Positions 8,769 to 20,396 of a DNA stretch of 64,000 nt are shown in pieces. The stretch spans positions 62,001 through 126,000 of the forward strand of contig CAZKLD010000001.1 of assembly GCA_964553745.1 (NCBI GenBank). Reading direction: 5' to 3'. How positions within the stretch are numbered: position 1 is the first letter of the stretch; each line of letters begins with the position of its first letter. This DNA comes from STC-113 sp964553745 (GTDB lineage: Bacteria; Patescibacteriota; Gracilibacteria; BD1-5; UBA2023). The notes below the pieces were generated by a model, which did not search any database, was not told the DNA's origin, and saw only the letters and a program-made list of their open reading frames with translations. The position numbers were made by a program, and so were the translations under genes.

Positions 8769-11315
8769 TTATTTCAATCTTGAAAAATGCCTGTTCCACC
8801 TAGATTTTAGATTTAGGTATTTTTCGCGTGTGAGATGTTCCTTTCCGTAAATCGATATTCTGGTTTCTTGCGGAAGGGATTGTTCTGTTGCCGGAATCAG
8901 ATCAAGCGGAAAAGCGGATTTTGATTTCCCCCTTATGAATCTCAATAGCTTTTCTTCATAAGATAAGAGCTTATTGGCTCTATAGCGACCATGGAAAATC
9001 TTCAGAAGGATCATGATAATGATAGCCAGGAATAATCTTAATGCCTCAATCTTGTGGCTCAAGATGCTTAAAATCAATTCCCTCTGAGCATCTCAGGTGT
9101 AATTTACTATGTATGCGTACCATTTGAGGTCCAGATAATCATATATGCTTACAGTGTGATTCCAGATTCTCTGGTAAGCAGGAATTTCATAATCCAGTAA
9201 ATTCGGCGTCGCATCTAAGATCTGCCAATTTTTCCGGTTGTAGACCTCCACCCAGGAGTGAGCATCTTTTCACCTGATAACCCAGGATTTTGCAAGATTA
9301 TTCCATTCTCATGAATAATATCAATTCACCAAGGTCGCATCATATCAGAAGTGCTGGAGAGTAAGAGCTAGGACTGTGGCATAATATTCGCAATATCATT
9401 TTTTGGAGCCATACAGGAAATCATGAAGATCCTTGGCTGGTGCCTCAATGGAATATGAGAATCCATATATATTCTTCACATAATCGGTGAGTTTGGCGGG
9501 CGTATCATAAATATTCGGATCGATTTTGCTCCAGAACTCATCCATCAGATCATTTGTCTGCTTATCAATGACACTTCATGTGAAAGAAGAGTATTCTATC
9601 TTCTGGTTAAGGAATATGCCTGAATCTGAAACATCAAAAGAAGCACTCAGATTGAATGTCTTGCGAATCTTACTTGCAAGATAGAATATGGAATTATCTC
9701 ACTGCTTTTGCCTGATAATAATATCGCTCGAGTTCATCCCCAGGTCCACAGATTCTGGAATCGCAGGCATGAATAAGCTCGAGGATCCTTTCGGAAAATA
9801 AGTGATATTCAGAACCTTAAGGCCTTGAGCAGATTTGTTGCGGTTCATGAAATATGATCTGCTATCATCTGTCTTTATCCAAGAATTATTCCTGAACATA
9901 TAGAATCTCTCTCATCTCCAATATTTCCTCTTGAGGAGCTCCGAATCTGCATCTCGAAGATTATCGACAGCCATGACTTTCGAATTGTCTGTCTTTATGG
10001 CTCAGGCATTCTTAAAATCCAGTTCATTTGAGAATCATGAAAGATTTTCAGCATTATTCGGAGAAGTATTGGATTGAGTATTTCATCTGACATTTCAGTG
10101 AGGCAATATAAAAAAAAGGAAAACCATCATAATGAAGATGAGTCAGGTTATCCGCAGCGTCCTTAAGTTTGAGAATCTGGTGGTGTAGGCTCATTTGAGG
10201 GAATCAGTGACCATGTATCCGGAAACGGAAGTCAGCAGGAAAACTGAAATCACAAGATATATAAGGAAAAATAATATGAACCAGAGCTCGACAGAAAAAA
10301 GCGAAACAGCCACAAAGACGAACATGGAAAGGAAGATATATAAGAATCCATCTTCCCTATCGTCAGAATAAAGCTGCTTGATTATAAGAATCTGAGTCAG
10401 AAAAACGCTTCCAGGTCAGGTCATATCCCTGGTGAAAATCGCCATCGCAATCATATTTGCAAAGAATGCCAATATGACCAGGTTCAAGAGTCTCGGGCTC
10501 GAGAATTTTTTCTTTTTCAAAAGGAGAAGGGAAACGATGACAATGGGAACCATTATCATCGCATCAAGAGCAATGTTTTCCCATTCTATGAATATCACAG
10601 TAAAATCTATCAGGATGAGCAGCCACTTAAGCAAGGTTCACTTCCTTGAATCATCTTTCGGCAATACGATACGATTGCTATCGATATGCAGAGTCAACTC
10701 GTTTAAGCCCTTTTTCCTAGGATTCTTTGAAGTTTCGGAATTGAGGATCGTCTTGATGAACGGAAAATTCTTCAATGCCGATTTAAGACTATCGAGCCTC
10801 CGAGGATTATCCCCGGGTTCATATTCCCTGACCAGAAAAAATGTCCCATCTCTAAGGTCTGGAGCTTCTGAATCCTTCTGGGAATCGCCACCGTGGGCAA
10901 TTTTTCATATCTTCACAACGTGCCGCAAGATATCAAAAGTTCACTTTATGAATAATATGATTTCTATATCCTCGCTTTGCAAAAGTGAAAACCTTTCTGT
11001 TTCGATGTCCGGACTCAGGAGATGGATTCAAGATGAATCCGAATATGCGATCCTGAAGAAGAAATTGAGATTTTCTGGGCTTCGGACACTGATGATATAA
11101 TCTTCGTGCTCTTTGAGAAGATTGCATTTGAGCGATTTCTTAAGTTTTCTGACTTCAAAAAATGAAAAAAGGAAAAGCGAGATGACGAGAGCGGGGATGA
11201 ACAGGAGAATCTGAATACCCTTGATAAACGAAACCAAAGACAAGAAAAAACCGATAATGATGAGTATGACTCCTATCCTTGAAATTTTTCATCTGTATTT
11301 GAAAAAATTTTTCAT
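8769..11315 (-). CDS. DUF58-transglutaminase (TgpA-like) fusion, membrane protein
   Basis: 848 residues in one frame from ATG 11315 to TAA 8769. The N-terminus has two membrane segments (ISRIGVILIIIGFFLSLVSF; IQILLFIPALVISLFLFSF). Then comes a DUF58 domain with its signature REYEPGDNPRRLDSLKSA near residues 160-180. After SNRIVLPKDDSRKGT a second multi-helix membrane region begins (LLKWLLILIDFTVIF and following). A periplasmic transglutaminase core follows, with catalytic residues visible as GYCEYYATVLALTL (Cys), DAHSWVEVYN (His) and WQILDATPN (Asp), and a last C-terminal membrane helix. DUF58 and TgpA-like proteins are normally separate genes next to moxR. Here no TAA or TAG separates them; a TGA at 10638-10640 would be the stop in the standard code. 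The MoxR stop is 8 nt upstream. Confidence 0.88.
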
Positions 11316-11323
11316 GCTTTATA

Positions 11324-12259
11324 TTATCACAAGAACTCACTATATTTCTGTGTAAGCATTTCACTTATCTTTGCCTTTGATGAGAGTTCATCACGCACCA
11401 GGACCCTATGATATAGGAAAGAGATAAGGATTTCTCTTCAATCTTCCGGAATCACATAATCCCTTCATTCCAGAAATGCATTCGCCTTCATTGCCATTAT
11501 GAGGATATTCAGTCATCGGGGTGAAATTCAATAATATAGAAGTTCTTCATTCCTCGACCAATCTGCGAATTTCAGAATCTTATCGACCAGTTCATCCTTA
11601 ATATAGACTTTTGAAACCATGTTCTGAGCATTTCTGAGTTCATCTGTATCCAAGACTTGATTAAGAGAATCAATTCACTCATTAAGATTTTCGAATTTCG
11701 AGTCTAAGATAATCTCCCTTTGCACGATTGAAGACGGATATCAGATCCGTATAACACAGGAAAACCTGTCTTTTTGTGCCTCTGGCAAAGGAAAAGTTCA
11801 GCTGTATTCGACAGGATTCTGGGTGGCGATTATCATATGGTTATCAGGTAGTTCGTATTCAATTCAAGAAATTGAGATTCGCTTCTCCTCCATGCATTGC
11901 AGAAATGCACTCTGAGTCTTTGGGTGCATCCTGTTTATCTCATCGATTAGGACAAGCTGTTTGAATATCGGTCACTTCCTGATGTCGAAAGCCTTTGAAG
12001 AAAAATCATAAACCTCTCATCAGATAATGTCCTGGGGAAGCGTGTCAGAGGTTCACTGGATTCTAGAAAAATCAAATCAGATGAGTTTGGAGAACGCTTT
12101 TGCTATGGTCGTCTTCCCTATTCACGGAAAATCCTCGATTATGATGTGTCATTTTATAAGCAGAGCAATCTGGAATAACCTTGAAACATCACGTTTTCAA
12201 TAGACATAAGGCAGAAATTGATTTTCGAATTCTGCGAAAACACCAGTGACATCTTTCAT
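11324..12259 (-). CDS. MoxR-family AAA+ ATPase
   Basis: 311 residues. Walker A EDFPGIGKTTIAKAFS, the MoxR landmark SDTLPQDIIGGEVYDF, Walker B LVLIDEINRMHPKTQ, sensor region IIATQNPVEYSGTFPLPEAQ then DRFSCVIRIGYP, and the C-terminal lid (ISPRGLNILIMAMKANAF) are all in order. MoxR ATPases act as chaperones that assemble or activate partner proteins, often envelope proteins with DUF58 and von Willebrand domains. The DUF58-transglutaminase gene follows 8 nt downstream, so the two form an operon. The start ATG at 12259 gives the expected short N-terminus. Confidence 0.95.
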
Positions 12260-12443
12260 GAAAAAATAATTAAGAGTATTATCTCAATATAATGCAAAAG
12301 TTATAATTTCAAAAAAATTATTGTTTCGGCGTTAAATGATTATAGCCCAGCGGTATTCGGATTCCTGATTTTTTACTCCGCTATTTACAAAAATTTAAAA
12401 TAGCTTAAACTGTCCACTGTATTATTTTTTAATTGCACAAAGT

Positions 12444-13019
12444 ATGGAATCCATCAGATGAACCCAAACCGAGAAGAATCTCTTAAAGGCTTTTGCATGA
12501 GAATCTCAAGCAAGAACAAGATATGATTACTTCGCCAGCCAAGCCAAAAAAGAGGGATTTGAACAGATATCTGCAATATTCACTGAAACTGCACTAAATG
12601 AAAAAGAGCATGCCAAAAGATTCTTCAAGTTCCTTGAATGATGAATGGTCGAAATCACAGCAAGCTATCCGGCATGAATCATAAAATCGACTATGGAAAA
12701 TCTTGAGGCTGCAGCTAATTGAGAATTAGAGGAATGGTGAGAGCTTTATCCTGAATTTGCCAGAATAGCACAAGTTGAGTGATTCCCCGAGATATCCGCA
12801 GCCTTCAATCTTATCGCAGAGGTGGAAAAGGAGCATGAGAGAAGATATAGGAAGCTGAGGGAGAACATATTGAAAAATGAAGTCTTCTCAAAATCTGAAG
12901 AAAAAGTCTGGAAGTGCAGGAACTGCTGATTCCATGCCGTGTGAAAGAATGCACCGGACGAATGCCCCGCTTGCAAGCACCCGCAAGCCCATTACGAACT
13001 ATTCGCTGAAAATTATTAG
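12444..13019 (+). CDS. rbr: Rubrerythrin
   Basis: 191 residues. The ferritin-like diiron domain shows GESQARTRYDYFASQ, NEKEHAKRFF, NGELEEW and AEVEKEHERRY, with the paired Glu/ExxH ligands in order. The C-terminal rubredoxin-like knuckle reads VWKCRNCGFHA and then DECPACKHP, four cysteines for one iron. Rubrerythrins reduce peroxide in anaerobes, in line with a fermentative, host-dependent lifestyle. Ten of eleven glycines are TGA. The gene is monocistronic, with a terminator shortly after the TAG stop. Confidence 0.97.
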
Positions 13020-13028
13020 AAAGATAGG

Positions 13029-13059
13029 AATCATCCCGAAATTCGGGATGATTTTTTAT
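13029..13059 (+). terminator. Terminator of rubrerythrin gene
   Basis: AATCATCCCGAA / TTCGGGATGATT stem followed by a T-rich run, starting 10 bp after the rubrerythrin stop. Confidence 0.92.
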
Positions 13060-13130
13060 TAAAAAAATTTGATTTATGGAAATAATTAGTGTAGCTTATC
13101 CGCAGTGTTCCAATACAAAAATAGAAAAAC

Positions 13131-13496
13131 ATGAAATCAAAATTCATTATATATCCGACCATACTGCTTTTTACAGTCTGAGTGCCGTTAGTCAAGTACT
13201 ATACGAACACTCCGGGGCAAAATGCCTGTGTTTTGGATTATGTGGATAATTTGGATAAGAGCAATTATAAATGATATCTCTACAATATCGATTGATACAA
13301 TCATATAGAGCCATGAAACTCGACACTGCTCAATTGAATAGAACAATATAAGACCTGAAGATCCATCTGATGTCTGATGGTCAGCGATAACCTGTTCAAC
13401 GACATCAACAATACCTTCTATTGCTCCGTAACATATATGATAAGGAAGGCCCCGATCGATCCGAAACTCAAGGAACCGCTCGGTATAATCAAATAA
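13131..13496 (+). CDS. Hypothetical exported or membrane-anchored protein
   Basis: 121 residues with an N-terminal hydrophobic segment (MKSKFIIYPTILLFTVGVPL) that could be a signal peptide or anchor. The remainder contains three cysteines (NACVLDY, IGCLMVS, FYCSVTY) and ends PKLKEPLGIIK. No family is recognised. It lies directly upstream of a DsbA-like thioredoxin, 24 bp away, so its cysteines may be oxidised by that partner; this is inference from position. Confidence 0.6.
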
Positions 13497-13520
13497 TCAT
13501 TTATTTTTAACTTAATCTTT

Positions 13521-14417
13521 ATGCAGACTAACGACAAAAAACATTTGCCGATAATCATAATCACTTTACTTTGCTCAGCTTTGATAATCACATTCAACTA
13601 CTTCATGACAAAGCAGATAGTGTTTGATTTACAGCAAAAAATCAATGAAAATGAATATGAGAAAATCTGATGAAAAGACAATTACAATATCCTTAAAGAA
13701 ATGCAGAAAGAAGAAATCCTCAGCTATGTGAACAAGCTGAAAACTGAAAATCCTGAGCTTATCTACAAGATGAGACAGAATGCGACAGTAAAAGAATCTC
13801 CTGAAAAAAAGCTCCTGACCTGGAAAGCGATCTGAGAGCTTGAATGAAATTCATATGTAGAGTGAAGCTCTGGAGCCACTGTGACTATAATGGAATTCTC
13901 AGATTTCGAATGCTCTTTTTGCAAGGATTTCCACAATGAAGATATGCTTAAGCAATATGTCGCAAAATCCAAAGATACGAATTACATATTTAAGAATTTC
14001 CCGCTACCGGTCCATAAATATGCTGTACAGATGGCAAATTATGCAAAGTGCGCTGAAAAGATCGATTGAGGCAAGAGATATATGGATGCCGTCGATAAAT
14101 TATTCATGCTCGAACCATTGAGCGAATCTTGATCAAGCTTGCAAAAGATCCGTCAGACAGTCCTGAAGACCTGAGTCGATGAGAAAGCATTGGACGAATG
14201 CGTAAACAATAAGGAGAATGAGATGCTTGTAAAAAAAGAATTCGAACAATGAATGAAATTGTGAATCGCTTCAACGCCGACAATCGTATTCATAAACAAT
14301 CTCAATTGAGAATACACGACTCTCGTCTGAGCTATCACAGAAGAACAGATAAGTTCAACGATAGACTCAATAACAAATGAATAAATCATACCAGATGCCG
14401 TTAATCCTTTTTCATAA
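13521..14417 (+). CDS. DsbA-like membrane-anchored thioredoxin (CSFC)
   Basis: 298 residues. An N-terminal membrane anchor (HLPIIIITLLCSALIITFNY) is followed by a helical linker with KIGGKDNYNILKEMQ, then a thioredoxin/DsbA fold starting GATVTIMEFSDFECSFCKDF. The active-site motif is C-S-F-C. The cis-proline side is GIASTPTIVFINN, and FKNFPLPVHKYAVQMA is the helical insert seen in DsbA/BdbD-type disulfide oxidoreductases. It should introduce or shuffle disulfides in exported proteins. A paralogue with CPFC lies 2.8 kb downstream and shares the GGKDNY linker motif. Both flank the large pilin-leader/FecR-like protein, so they may serve the same envelope assembly. Confidence 0.93.
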
Positions 14418-14544
14418 ATTCCATTTGACACAAGTTAAAATTTATCATACAATGCCCGCAAATTAACAAAAAAACATGGTTATACAAAAATAACTCTATC
14501 AAAAATAAAAAATTCTTTTCAATTTAAAAATAACTATTTAACAT

Positions 14545-17058
14545 ATGGACAATAAAAAAAAGGTTCATAAGCGGATACTGGCAGGATTTACGCTTATTGA
14601 AATCATAACAACGATAGTGATATTATCTGTCATCGCGATACTCGGTTTCACTTACGCCAATAACTATAAGCTTACCCAGTTCAATGTTAAGAGGACATCC
14701 GATATAAGCATGCTTGAAGGGGCTTCAAAATCATACTTTGAAATCAATAAAAGCTATCCTCAGCCTGCATGAAATAAAAAATATTACAATAAGAATTGAG
14801 TCTATGAGCATGCCAGTCCTGACGCCTACTGAGTCAGCTGATTTGCTACAAGCCAGATATTTTGAAAGCAATTTTTGGCGACAACTCCCATAGATCCTCA
14901 AACAAAGAATTATTATGCATACGCCAAGACTTTAAGCTCAACTTCGAGTTATCAATTCGCTACGAGCCTAGATAAGCAAGGGACTTATTACGCTTATGTG
15001 AAATGAAATTATAATTGAGAGGATCTTGGATGATTGGTCAGAGAACATAATTGACCGAATTTTGTTTTGAATTGATCCAGCAAATATTTGCCTTATGATC
15101 CTATAGAAGTAAAGCTTAGCTGAAAGATAACCGCTTACTCCTGAAGCCTGACTGTCAATTGAAACTCTTCAGATATAGATAAAGAGCTTGGTGAATCAGA
15201 TACCGTAAAGGTGCTTGCATGATGAGAGGCGGAAATACATCTTTCTGACTGAAGCGACCTAAAATTAGGAAGTCTGACAAAAGACTCTGAGCTCACAATG
15301 AAAAATCTGAGCTATCAGCAAGACGATAATATCCTCACGAAAGTCACCGTGAAATTATCATTGTGAGAAATATGGGTAAAAGCCCCTCAATTGGAGAACG
15401 GATCAGAAATGATAGTCGAAACGGATAATGCGGCCGCTTCCGTAAGGGGTACTATATTCTGAATGACGAATGATTGAGCTTGAAACTGAAGCATTTGAGT
15501 CCTAGAGTGAAAAGTCCAAGTTCAGAGCATCATAGACGATAAGCTTGAGGACAATATAGCCGGAAGCAGTTCGATATTCACATGAACCTGAGAGCTGATC
15601 AAGAGCGCAAATTGAGAATATTTCATACAAGTAGACGAATGAGATTCGCCTATAATACTTAATTTCCAGGGTACAATATGAGGAGTTGCCCCTATTGCAA
15701 TTCCGACAACAAATTCCACCTGAGCTATAACCCCAGAAAAACAAAAGACAATCAAATCGGCAGAAACAAAAATAAACAACGCAAGATACCCTAATCTGAA
15801 AAAACTTTCTAAGTCTGCAACCTGATCCGTTAGCTTCTCGCTAGAAAACGAATGATGAAACTGGATGGAGGTATATGGCGATGGAAAGCTCAACACACAG
15901 GATGTCAATACAATATCAGGAACAGTCGACTTCAGCAGTTCCGACTATTCGGATGCAAGTTACGTATGAATAAGATTCTGTTCTTTGCCTGCAGATTATT
16001 GCGATTCATTTGAAACGGATACAAGCAAAATAGTAGTGGAGAAATCCGACTGAACCCTGGACCCTGATCTAGCTCCGATTTGATGCAAAGTGAATCCTGC
16101 AAATAAAAAAAGTGCACCCGTTTGCTCGCTCTGGAAGAAAATAGATCTAGCAGATTGAGAATTGACTTATGTTAAGCCTGAGGCTACAGATGTTTCCGAT
16201 ACTTCCGTGACAGCCGACAATGCTTCAACTTGAGCCATTATTACTTTGACTTGAACGACTTCTACATGAACAACTTCAAGCTGAACCACAACTTCAAGCT
16301 GAACAACTTCGACTGGAACTATCTCTGCTTCATGCAATTGACCGACAATCATGGTATGATGAGTCGGATCAACATGTTTCTCTTCGTGACTTGTGGCATT
16401 TGCACCTTACAATAATGTTGGAGACATTGAATTCTACTGAATATCGCCAATCCCAAAAACCTATTGATCATTTCTCGTGTGAGTGAACTGCTCAATATTG
16501 TCTTGAGGAAACTGCACGGCTTCTAATTATACTGACAAATGAGCGCGTGCCCCTACTTCAAATGAAATGAGCAACAGTCTTGCAACATTTCCCGATTGAA
16601 CAAAAGGACTCTATATAAATGCTCAGCCTTGAGATGATTGGGTAAGATACGATTTAGGCGGTCTGCAAATCTCAAATGATATGTGAATAGAGCTGAACGT
16701 CAGAGGAAAAGCCATGAAAAGGACAACATCGGCTACTTATCAGCTTTGGAGCCTATGATGAAACCAGCTATTCATAACTAGCTGATATCTGAAAGCTAAA
16801 CTTCCTAACTGAGCGTACAACAGCAAATCATTAAGTTCATTATGAATTCTGAATGATAATAGTTTCTATAGCATTAAATCTGTAGTCACCACCAATTGAA
16901 TCAATGTGTATGTGAACTGAGTGCTGAAGCTAAGCTCACTGACAAGCTCCCCTACCCCATTATCAAGCGAATTATTCATCTGAACAAACTCATCCAAAGC
17001 AAATGAATGGGATGATGTCATAGACTGGGTCAAGATATACAATATGAAACAACAATAA
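14545..17058 (+). CDS. Large surface protein: type IV pilin leader, FecR-like domain, Ser/Thr-Gly linker, LamG-like C-terminus
   Basis: 837 residues under code 25. Residues ~13-40 are a class III (type IV pilin-like) leader: RILAGFTLIEIITTIVILSV, with the G-FTLIE prepilin cleavage site and a hydrophobic helix. Near residues 225-320 is a FecR-like pattern: VKVLAGGEAEIHLSDGSDLK and later NAAASVRGTIFGM and GVLEGKVQVQS. A low-complexity linker follows near residues 560-600, built from T-G-T-T-S-T-G-T repeats. The C-terminal ~200 residues (GIELNVRGKAM...YSIKSVVTTNGINVYVNGVL...ELFIGTNSSKANEWDDVIDW) look like a concanavalin/LamG adhesion domain. It is probably exported by the type IV pilus or pseudopilus machinery and displayed on the surface. 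The combination of domains is unusual. Confidence 0.85.
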
Positions 17059-17067
17059 TATCATCAT

Positions 17068-17100
17068 AATCCCGGATTTAAAAAATCCGGGATTATTTTC
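17068..17100 (+). terminator. Terminator after the pilin/FecR-like gene
   Basis: TAATCCCGGATTT / AAATCCGGGATTA stem with a short A loop, then TTTTC, 9 bp after the stop. Confidence 0.9.
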
Positions 17101-17266
17101 TGACTTGCAATCGGAAATAAGTATTCAAAAGGTAACCTTATTAAGAAATAAAATGATGCTTAGTCAATACTTTTTCCTTGCAAACACAAAAATAAAGGAT
17201 AAACTGTGGGGGTTGGTTTTGACAAATCAACTGTTTTAGATTGTTATAATTTTTAATTAAAAAAAT

Positions 17267-18208
17267 ATGGTTACAAAAAAATCAGAAGTTCCTGAAATGA
17301 ATGAACCTAGAAACGTTCAATTCCAGAAACCTATTCAGGATAATGCAACTTCAAATTCCAGTATTTTTCTGATGATCATAATCGGACTTATCATAATCGC
17401 AACAGTTGCCATCATGGTAAGATGAGGCAATATTGCTGGATTGAAAATCGCTTGAACTAGAGATATCGTAAAAGAAGAATTACTGAACCTAGAATATTCA
17501 AAAGTGTGAGGAAAGGATAATTATGAGGTTATCCAGAAGGCACAACTAAAGCAAATTGAGCAATATGTAGCCCAGACTAAGGGTCAAGCGCCTGCTCCTG
17601 CAGCTTGAGACAACACTGCTCCTGCAGCAGTAAAGACAATGACTCAAGATGAAGTCAAAGCCCTTAAAGATAGCTCATATTTTGAATGAAATAAGGATGC
17701 TAAAATTTCAGTCTATGAATTCTCTGATCTAGAATGCCCATTCTGCATAAGACAATACAAAGAAGGGACAATCAAAAAAGTTTTAGAGAAATTCGGAGAT
17801 AAAGTAAATACAGCATTCAAGAACTTTCCTCTGGACTTCCATAAGAACGCTGCGAAAGAATCTGAAGCTGCATTATGCGTAGGTTCTATTGCAGGTGCTG
17901 ATAAATATGTCGCATTCCACCATGGAATATTTGAAAAGACTACAGGAAATGGAGAAGGATTCTCTCTTGATAATCTTGCCCCTCTAGCTACATCGATCGG
18001 TGTTGATTGAGCAAAATTCAAGGAATGTTTCGATGGATGAAAAGGTGCGGCTGCGCTTAAAACTGACCAAGATCTTGGTAAGAAATACGGTGTCACAGGT
18101 ACTCCCGGATCAGTTATAGTTAATAACGAAACTGGTAAATATGTTCTTATCGCATGAGCTTACCCTTTTGAAGAATTTGAAACCAAAATCAATGAACTGT
18201 TGAAATAA
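17267..18208 (+). CDS. DsbA-like membrane-anchored thioredoxin (CPFC)
   Basis: 313 residues. Anchor SSIFLMIIIGLIIIATVAIM near residues 31-50, linker with KVGGKDNYEVIQKAQL, an Ala/Pro stretch, then the thioredoxin fold beginning AKISVYEFSDLECPFCIRQY. The active site is C-P-F-C and the cis-Pro loop is GVTGTPGSVIVNN. The domain matches DsbA/BdbD disulfide oxidoreductases, which act in the extracytoplasmic space. The linker motif GGKDNY is shared with the CSFC paralogue at 13.5 kb, so the two arose by duplication. It has its own terminator downstream. Confidence 0.95.
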
Positions 18209-18230
18209 TACTGATATCAAAATTTCTAAA

Positions 18231-18263
18231 AACCTCCCCCTTATTCTAAGGGTGAGGTTTTTT
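18231..18263 (+). terminator. Terminator after the CPFC thioredoxin
   Basis: AACCTCCCCCTTA / TAAGGGTGAGGTT imperfect stem followed by TTTTTG. Confidence 0.88.
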
Positions 18264-18355
18264 GTTGCGAGAAAAATACTTGCAAAATTCACATTTCTAG
18301 TTTTGAAAAACAATATTTTAGGCTATACTCACCCAAATCTTTAACCAAAACAATC

Positions 18356-20326
18356 ATGAAAAAAGCCCTTTTCATCCTTATTCTATTATCTTTATTCTCT
18401 GAAGCCAGTGCTGGGAATTTCATATATCCATTCGCAGAAGTCGCAAACCCTAAATGCAGATTCTCTTCATGGAACACACTCGGATCAGATTGCAAAATTC
18501 CTCTACCGAGGATAGAAGGGGCAAATTATACCAAGTACAAAGACAATACAACTCTGAGAAGGATATATTCGATATTGTGGTGAGCTACATATAATTATGG
18601 TTGGGATGTCTGATATGGAAGCCATCTTTGAATTGATTTCGCGACAAGCCTCTGAACTCCGATAAGGAGTATATGAGACTGAGAAGTCATCACCGCTTGA
18701 TATTTGAATTGATGGTGAAATACTGTTGTAATTAAGCATCAGATTCCCGGATGAAAATTCATCTATTCGAATTATTCGCACATGAGCAGGATCACAACAA
18801 AGAAATGAGCGATAAAGGCAGGGACAAACATCTGAGAAGTATGAGCTACATGAAATTCATATTGAAATCACTTGCATTTCCAGATAGACATAACAAATCA
18901 GACCCATCCTTATTGGTACTCCACTTGCAGCAAATGAATCGATATAATGGATGTGGTGAATAATTGACAATGCAGGGATTATCTTCTTGCCAACACGATT
19001 GACCCGATTCTTTTCCTGGAAGGAAACTGAACTTTTGAGAGTATTGCGCAGGTTCAGCAAAAGCAGTCTAAGACAACAAAAATCGAGCAAAAAAACATTA
19101 AAACTCGTGAACAGATAATAGATGAGGAAATCGAAGAATTCCTGAAATGACATGTATTCGAACTGAAGACTTGAGTCACATGAGATAATCTCAAGATAAA
19201 TACGACATATGTTACAAAATTAAACGTTTATGTGAATTGAAGGCCATTTTCCTGAAATCTTCCATGAAAATGAGTAGAATTCAGCTCTACTGATTGATCT
19301 GTCAGGTTCTTCCCTCAAAGTGTGATAGCAATAGAAAACTGATCCCGAGAGATAAACATAACCTGAACCAAAAGCTGAAAACAGACCATAAAAATGATGC
19401 TCGGAAAGAGAATAGTGGCGACTGCGGATATGAATTTCTTTAAGGATTGAGATTTCATGAATCCGACAGATGCAGTCATATCCACACCGTGAAACTCAGT
19501 CACTCTATGAGAAGAGAAGATATGATGAGTTGCATTTAAGACAAAATTCTGAAGCCAACAGGTTTTCATCCCATATGATTGAACTTATAAATTGAGAGCC
19601 TCTTCCTGAAAAGTCAAGTTCTGCAATGTTTCTAACAGGCTCGTCAAGCAATGTTGGCCGCTTGAGATGGCTTCTGAACTGGAATTCAGATATGCAGATA
19701 CCAAAGACGGAATACTTTTGTTCAATATGGTAGCTCTTGATTATTCTCCGATAAAATTATCCCTCATGAAAATCGGGCAGAAAAATGAAGTAACATGGAC
19801 AAAGCAACAAGTCCTAGTTTCCAATCCGAATAATCTCGATCCGAGCTATCCGTATTTTCAAGAAAATATAGACTCGATAAAAAAGTGATATCTGAGATTG
19901 AATAACTGATACCTGATGCAGGATAAAGAGATTTTATGATATCAGCTTAAGTCAGTGGTCACCAATATGCTGTCATATGAGTACCTCCGTTCTGGTGATG
20001 ACATCGTTAAGAAGCTCAGAGTTACAAAAAAAATAAAAGCCTGGCAAGATTTTACGAAGAATATGGACGACAATAAAAAAATCACAAGAGGAGAATTATC
20101 AAAGATCATCTTCGATCAATTCTGACTTACGCTCACAAAGAACGCAGATGTGAAACTGAATGATGAGAAATGAGTCTATAAGGATTACATTACTAGTCTG
20201 AGAACCGGTTATAATTTCTGTTGGAAAGATCAATTCGCAACTAATTATTTCCAGCCGGATAAAGCATTGACTATATGAGAGACTCTATATTTTCTGAATA
20301 AGATGAGCCCCTATGTAAAGATATAG
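18356..20326 (+). CDS. Exported M23-family metallopeptidase with long C-terminal region
   Basis: 656 residues. The N-terminus is a signal peptide (MKKALFILILLSLFSEASAG). The M23 (LytM) core is at residues ~80-175: GSHLGIDFATSLGTPI, GDGEVITAGY, GWGNTVVIKHQIP, YSHMSRI and GATGNSYGNHLHFQI. This includes the H-x8-D and H-x-H zinc ligands, so it should be an active peptidoglycan endopeptidase. The remaining ~450 residues are not assigned: a beta-rich part with repeated gly-rich strands, and near the end KKITRGELSKIIFDQFGLTL, which resembles an S-layer-homology motif and could attach the enzyme to the wall. Cell-wall remodelling or attack on a host wall are both plausible roles. Confidence 0.9.
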
Positions 20327-20352
20327 TAACACTAATCAAGATTCATCAAATA

Positions 20353-20384
20353 AAAAGCCTTACGCATGCGTAAGGCTTTTATAT
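20353..20384 (+). terminator. Terminator between M23 peptidase and tyrS (convergent)
   Basis: AAAGCCTTACGCATGCGTAAGGCTTTT is a near-perfect palindrome with A- and T-rich flanks, so it can serve both converging transcripts. Confidence 0.9.
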
Positions 20385-20396
20385 TTTGCAGATTTC

